DNA from: Treponema sp.
GTDB lineage: Bacteria; Spirochaetota; Spirochaetia; Treponematales; Breznakiellaceae
Direction of reading: 5' to 3'
DNA: 13,976 nt
Assembly: GCA_031284105.1 (NCBI GenBank)
Contig: JAITAN010000005.1
Coordinates: forward strand, 1-13,976
The notes beneath the pieces are model-generated. The model was not told where the DNA came from, did no database searches, and worked only from the letters and a program-made list of their open reading frames with translations. A program made the translations under genes and the position numbers. Each line of letters starts with the position of its first letter. Position 1 is the first letter of the stretch. Below are positions 11,455 through 13,976 of this stretch, piece by piece.

Positions 11455-12813
11455 ATGCCGTTATCAGTATTGGCCATTGTGTTTCTGGCCTCGCTTTTTA
11501 TTTCTATAATTATTGGGCTTCCTATAGCCTTTTCCCTGGTATTCTCCGCGGTGGCGACGGCGCTCTTCATGGGCGGCAGCGCGACGAATCCGCAAATCAT
11601 CGCACTCCAGTTGATGCAGGGGTCGGACAGCGTTACGCTTATGGCGCTTCCCTTCTTTGTGCTCGCGGGAGAGCTGATGAACAAGGGCGGGCTTACCAAA
11701 CGCATCATTGGTTTTTGCGATATTTTTGTCGGGCGCGTCAAAGGCGGGCTTGGATATGTTACGATTTTTGCATGTCTTTTGTTTGCAAGCCTTGTCGGGT
11801 CCGCAGTCGCTTCGACGGCGGCGCTCGGCGCGATCCTCATCCCCATGATGGTCGATTCCGGTTATAACCGCGCAAAATCGGCGGGGCTTGTGGCAAGCGC
11901 GAACCTCGTAGCGCCCATCATGCCGCCTTCGGTGCCGATGATCATTTACGGCGCAACGGCCAGCGTTTCGATTAACGCCCTCTTTTTGGGCGGCATCGCT
12001 CCGGCGATTTACCTTACGGCCGTCATGTGCGTCGTGTGGTTCATCGTATCCCGCAAAGACGGGGTAACGTCCAACAAGCCCAAGCCGACATTCAAAGAGG
12101 CGATGAAGGTATTCGTGGATGGTCTGTGGGCGCTCCTGCTTCCCGTCATTATTCTGGTGGGATTGCGGGGCGGTATCTTTACCGCAACCGAAGCGGGCGT
12201 TGTGGCGGTTGTCTATGCGCTCATCGTAGGTATTTTCATATACCGGGAACTTAAACCGAAAATCCTGTTCAAGGCGTTAATCGCCGGGGCTAAAATGTCG
12301 GCGGTGGTCATGTTCCTTGCCGCGACCGCTCAAGTGGCGGCGTATATGCTCACAATTTCCCGCATCCCGCAAGTTATCACGGAATCCCTTGCGCCCCTTG
12401 TCGCCCACCCCATGCTGCTCAATATCGTGTTACAGGTTATTATCATCCTGATGGGGACGTGCGTTGACGTCGTGCCGACTATTCTTATCATGACGCCGAT
12501 CATGCTGCCCCTGCTCAATGCCGCGCATATCGACCTTGTGTATTTCGGCATCGTGTTTACGCTGGCCAATGTTTTGGGATTGACCTCGCCTCCGGTGGGT
12601 CCGGTGTTGAATGTTGCCTGCGCGACCGGAAAAGTAAAGATGGAAGAACTGCTGCCGCCGGTTATTCCGTACTATATAATCCAGACGATACTGGTGTTCC
12701 TGTTGATACTGTTCCCGGAAATTGTAAACCTTCCGCTTAAATGGCTCGCCGGTTATAATGTACCGCCGATGGATAACGTTGTTACATGGATAACGAAACT
12801 GATCGGCAAGTAA
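11455..12813 (+). CDS. dctM: TRAP transporter large membrane subunit (DctM family)
   Basis: This is the transport channel of the TRAP system, 452 residues with about 11-12 hydrophobic helices, a little longer than the typical 425. The helical-hairpin motifs expected of the fold are present: the GSAVASTAALGAILIPMM region, then APIMPPSVPMIIYGA with its proline pair, and in the second half MGTCVDVVPTILIMTPIM and LTSPPVGPVLNV. It uses an ion gradient, usually sodium, to move substrate handed over by DctP; that is family knowledge, not visible here. It ends 62 bp before the dehydrogenase start, with a modest hairpin, AGGCGG/CCGCCT (12827-12847), but no T-tract, so read-through is likely. Confidence 0.94.
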   Translation: MPLSVLAIVFLASLFISIIIGLPIAFSLVFSAVATALFMGGSATNPQIIALQLMQGSDSVTLMALPFFVLAGELMNKGGLTKRIIGFCDIFVGRVKGGLGYVTIFACLLFASLVGSAVASTAALGAILIPMMVDSGYNRAKSAGLVASANLVAPIMPPSVPMIIYGATASVSINALFLGGIAPAIYLTAVMCVVWFIVSRKDGVTSNKPKPTFKEAMKVFVDGLWALLLPVIILVGLRGGIFTATEAGVVAVVYALIVGIFIYRELKPKILFKALIAGAKMSAVVMFLAATAQVAAYMLTISRIPQVITESLAPLVAHPMLLNIVLQVIIILMGTCVDVVPTILIMTPIMLPLLNAAHIDLVYFGIVFTLANVLGLTSPPVGPVLNVACATGKVKMEELLPPVIPYYIIQTILVFLLILFPEIVNLPLKWLAGYNVPPMDNVVTWITKLIGK

Positions 12814-12875
12814 AGACTTGCGTTACAGGCGGTCTTGAATGCCGCCTATAGAAAACTTTGGAGGATATGTATTCT

Positions 12876-13895
12876 ATGAAAGTAGGTGTTGTTGAAAAGC
12901 CCGGTGTGTTGAAGATTGTCGAACGGGATGTCCCGAAGATTACCTCGCCGCACGATGTGATTATTAAAGTTAAGCGTACCGGTATCTGCGGGTCGGATAT
13001 TCATATTTATCATGGGAAGAATCCATTTGCCACATACCCCCGTGTCTGGGGGCATGAGGCGGTGGGCGAGGTATATGAGACCGGAAGCGCCGTAACGTCC
13101 GTGAAAAAAGGCGATCATACGGTGGTCGAACCGATTGTCTATTGCGGTACCTGTTACGCGTGCCGTCAAGGGCGGGGGAATGTTTGTGAAAAGCTGGAAG
13201 TCATAGGCGTTCATCGTGACGGCGGCTGTCAGGAATATTTTCTCGTGCCGGAGGCAACCGTGCACAAACTGCCGGTTGATCTGACTTGGGATGAGGCCGT
13301 TCTCATCGAGCCGTTTACCATTGGCGCGCAGGCCGTTTATCGCGGACAGGTGCAGAAAGATGATTATGTTTTGGTGATGGGCGCGGGGACAACCGGCCTT
13401 ACCGCGGTTACGATGGCAAAGCTGGCCGGTGGAAAGGTTATCGTTACCGATTTGGTGGAGGACAAGCTTGAATACGCCAAGAAATGCGGCGCCGACTATA
13501 CGATTAACGGCAAAACGGAAAATCTTGCGGACCGCGTTGCCGAGATAACCGGCGGTATGGGCGCGAATGTTACGATTGATGCGGTGTGTATCAAGCAGAC
13601 CTTCGAGCAGGCGATTGAACTCACCTCGGCGGCGGGCAGGGTCGTCGAGCTTTCGTTTAATGAAACGCCGTCTGAAATCGCGCCGGTGGGCATCATCAAG
13701 AAGGAACTCACGATATGCGGCTCGCGGCTGCAAACCAAGCGTTTCCCCGTTGTTATCGACTATATCAAACAAGGCGTATTACCGCTCAAAGGATTCCTCT
13801 CAAAAACATATCCGGTCAGCCAAATGGCGGATGCCTTTGAATATGTGGAGAAAAATAACGCGACCGTACGGAAAGTGGCGATAAGTTTTGAGTGA
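12876..13895 (+). CDS. Zinc-dependent polyol/sugar-acid dehydrogenase (MDR family)
   Basis: A cytoplasmic medium-chain dehydrogenase of 339 residues. The catalytic zinc site is C38 (GICGSD), H60 and E61 (GHE), with E145 (IEP); the structural zinc site is C90, C93, C96 and C104. The Rossmann motif is GAGTTG (169-174), followed by VIVTD with D192, which favours NAD over NADP. The region GICGSDIHIYHGKNPFATYP resembles E. coli LgoD (YjjN), an L-galactonate dehydrogenase, so oxidation of a sugar acid or polyol is the best guess. ATG 12876 gives the usual MKVGVVEKPG start; GGAGG at 12860-12864 is 11 nt upstream, whereas ATG 12867 would be too close. It follows the TRAP genes and likely acts on their cargo. 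Confidence 0.9.
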   Translation: MKVGVVEKPGVLKIVERDVPKITSPHDVIIKVKRTGICGSDIHIYHGKNPFATYPRVWGHEAVGEVYETGSAVTSVKKGDHTVVEPIVYCGTCYACRQGRGNVCEKLEVIGVHRDGGCQEYFLVPEATVHKLPVDLTWDEAVLIEPFTIGAQAVYRGQVQKDDYVLVMGAGTTGLTAVTMAKLAGGKVIVTDLVEDKLEYAKKCGADYTINGKTENLADRVAEITGGMGANVTIDAVCIKQTFEQAIELTSAAGRVVELSFNETPSEIAPVGIIKKELTICGSRLQTKRFPVVIDYIKQGVLPLKGFLSKTYPVSQMADAFEYVEKNNATVRKVAISFE

Positions 13896-13925
13896 GGCGT
13901 GAATCATCCGGGAAATGGCGCAAGT

Positions 13926-13976
13926 ATGATACGAAAAACGCCCAAAAAGACGGACATTGAAACCAAGAAAAAAGTT
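13926..13976 (+). CDS. Start of an unidentified gene, cut by the window end
   Basis: An open frame starts at ATG 13926, 30 bp after the dehydrogenase stop, and is still open at the last base. The 17 residues seen (MIRKTPKKTDIETKKKV) are strongly basic and carry no recognisable motif. The ribosome binding site is poor (GGGAAATGG about 10 nt upstream). It could be the next gene of the catabolic operon or a regulator; nothing in the fragment decides this. Confidence 0.4.
   Translation, partial: MIRKTPKKTDIETKKKV

Overview
The window looks like a chromosomal segment of a spirochaete, most likely a Treponema-like bacterium. This is an inference from protein style and gene content (a PEB1-type amino-acid ABC operon, a TRAP operon, short intercistronic hairpins, many decayed repeats). 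No rRNA, tRNA or marker gene confirms it. Base composition looks roughly balanced, with AT-rich promoters.

Layout. 1-1033: no convincing gene. It holds a terminator-like hairpin, a 16-copy 21-bp tandem array between two ~90-bp direct repeats, and the promoter/operator region of the next operon. 1034-4011 (+): a complete polar amino-acid ABC importer (ATPase, PEB1-like Asp/Glu binding protein, two permeases). 4012-4323: non-coding or decayed. 4324-6190 (-): an isopropylmalate-dehydratase-type pair, leuC then leuD, with a good sigma70-like promoter and a structured leader. 6485-7853 (-): a three-gene unit of ECF sigma factor, small one-TM protein (anti-sigma candidate) and a compact MotA/TolQ-like membrane protein.

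7854-9667 is 1.8 kb of mobile and decayed DNA between the sigma unit and the TRAP operon. In order it holds phased T-tracts, a 238-bp TA-flanked MITE-like element inserted in a second 21-bp array, an IS256-type transposase fossil, a frameshifted dctP fragment, a consensus-like promoter followed by a potentially pseudoknotted leader, a C13 tract that splits a 172-codon frame, and a TRAP leader with mutually exclusive hairpins.

9668-13895 (+): a DctPQM TRAP transporter followed at once by a zinc-dependent, LgoD/YjjN-like polyol/sugar-acid dehydrogenase. The importer probably feeds an organic or sugar acid into the dehydrogenase. A further frame opens at 13926 and runs off the window.

The strongest candidates for something new are the nested MITE-in-array structure, the hairpin-derived 21-bp array, the leader RNA at 8999-9084, and the possible slipped-strand switch at the C13 tract.
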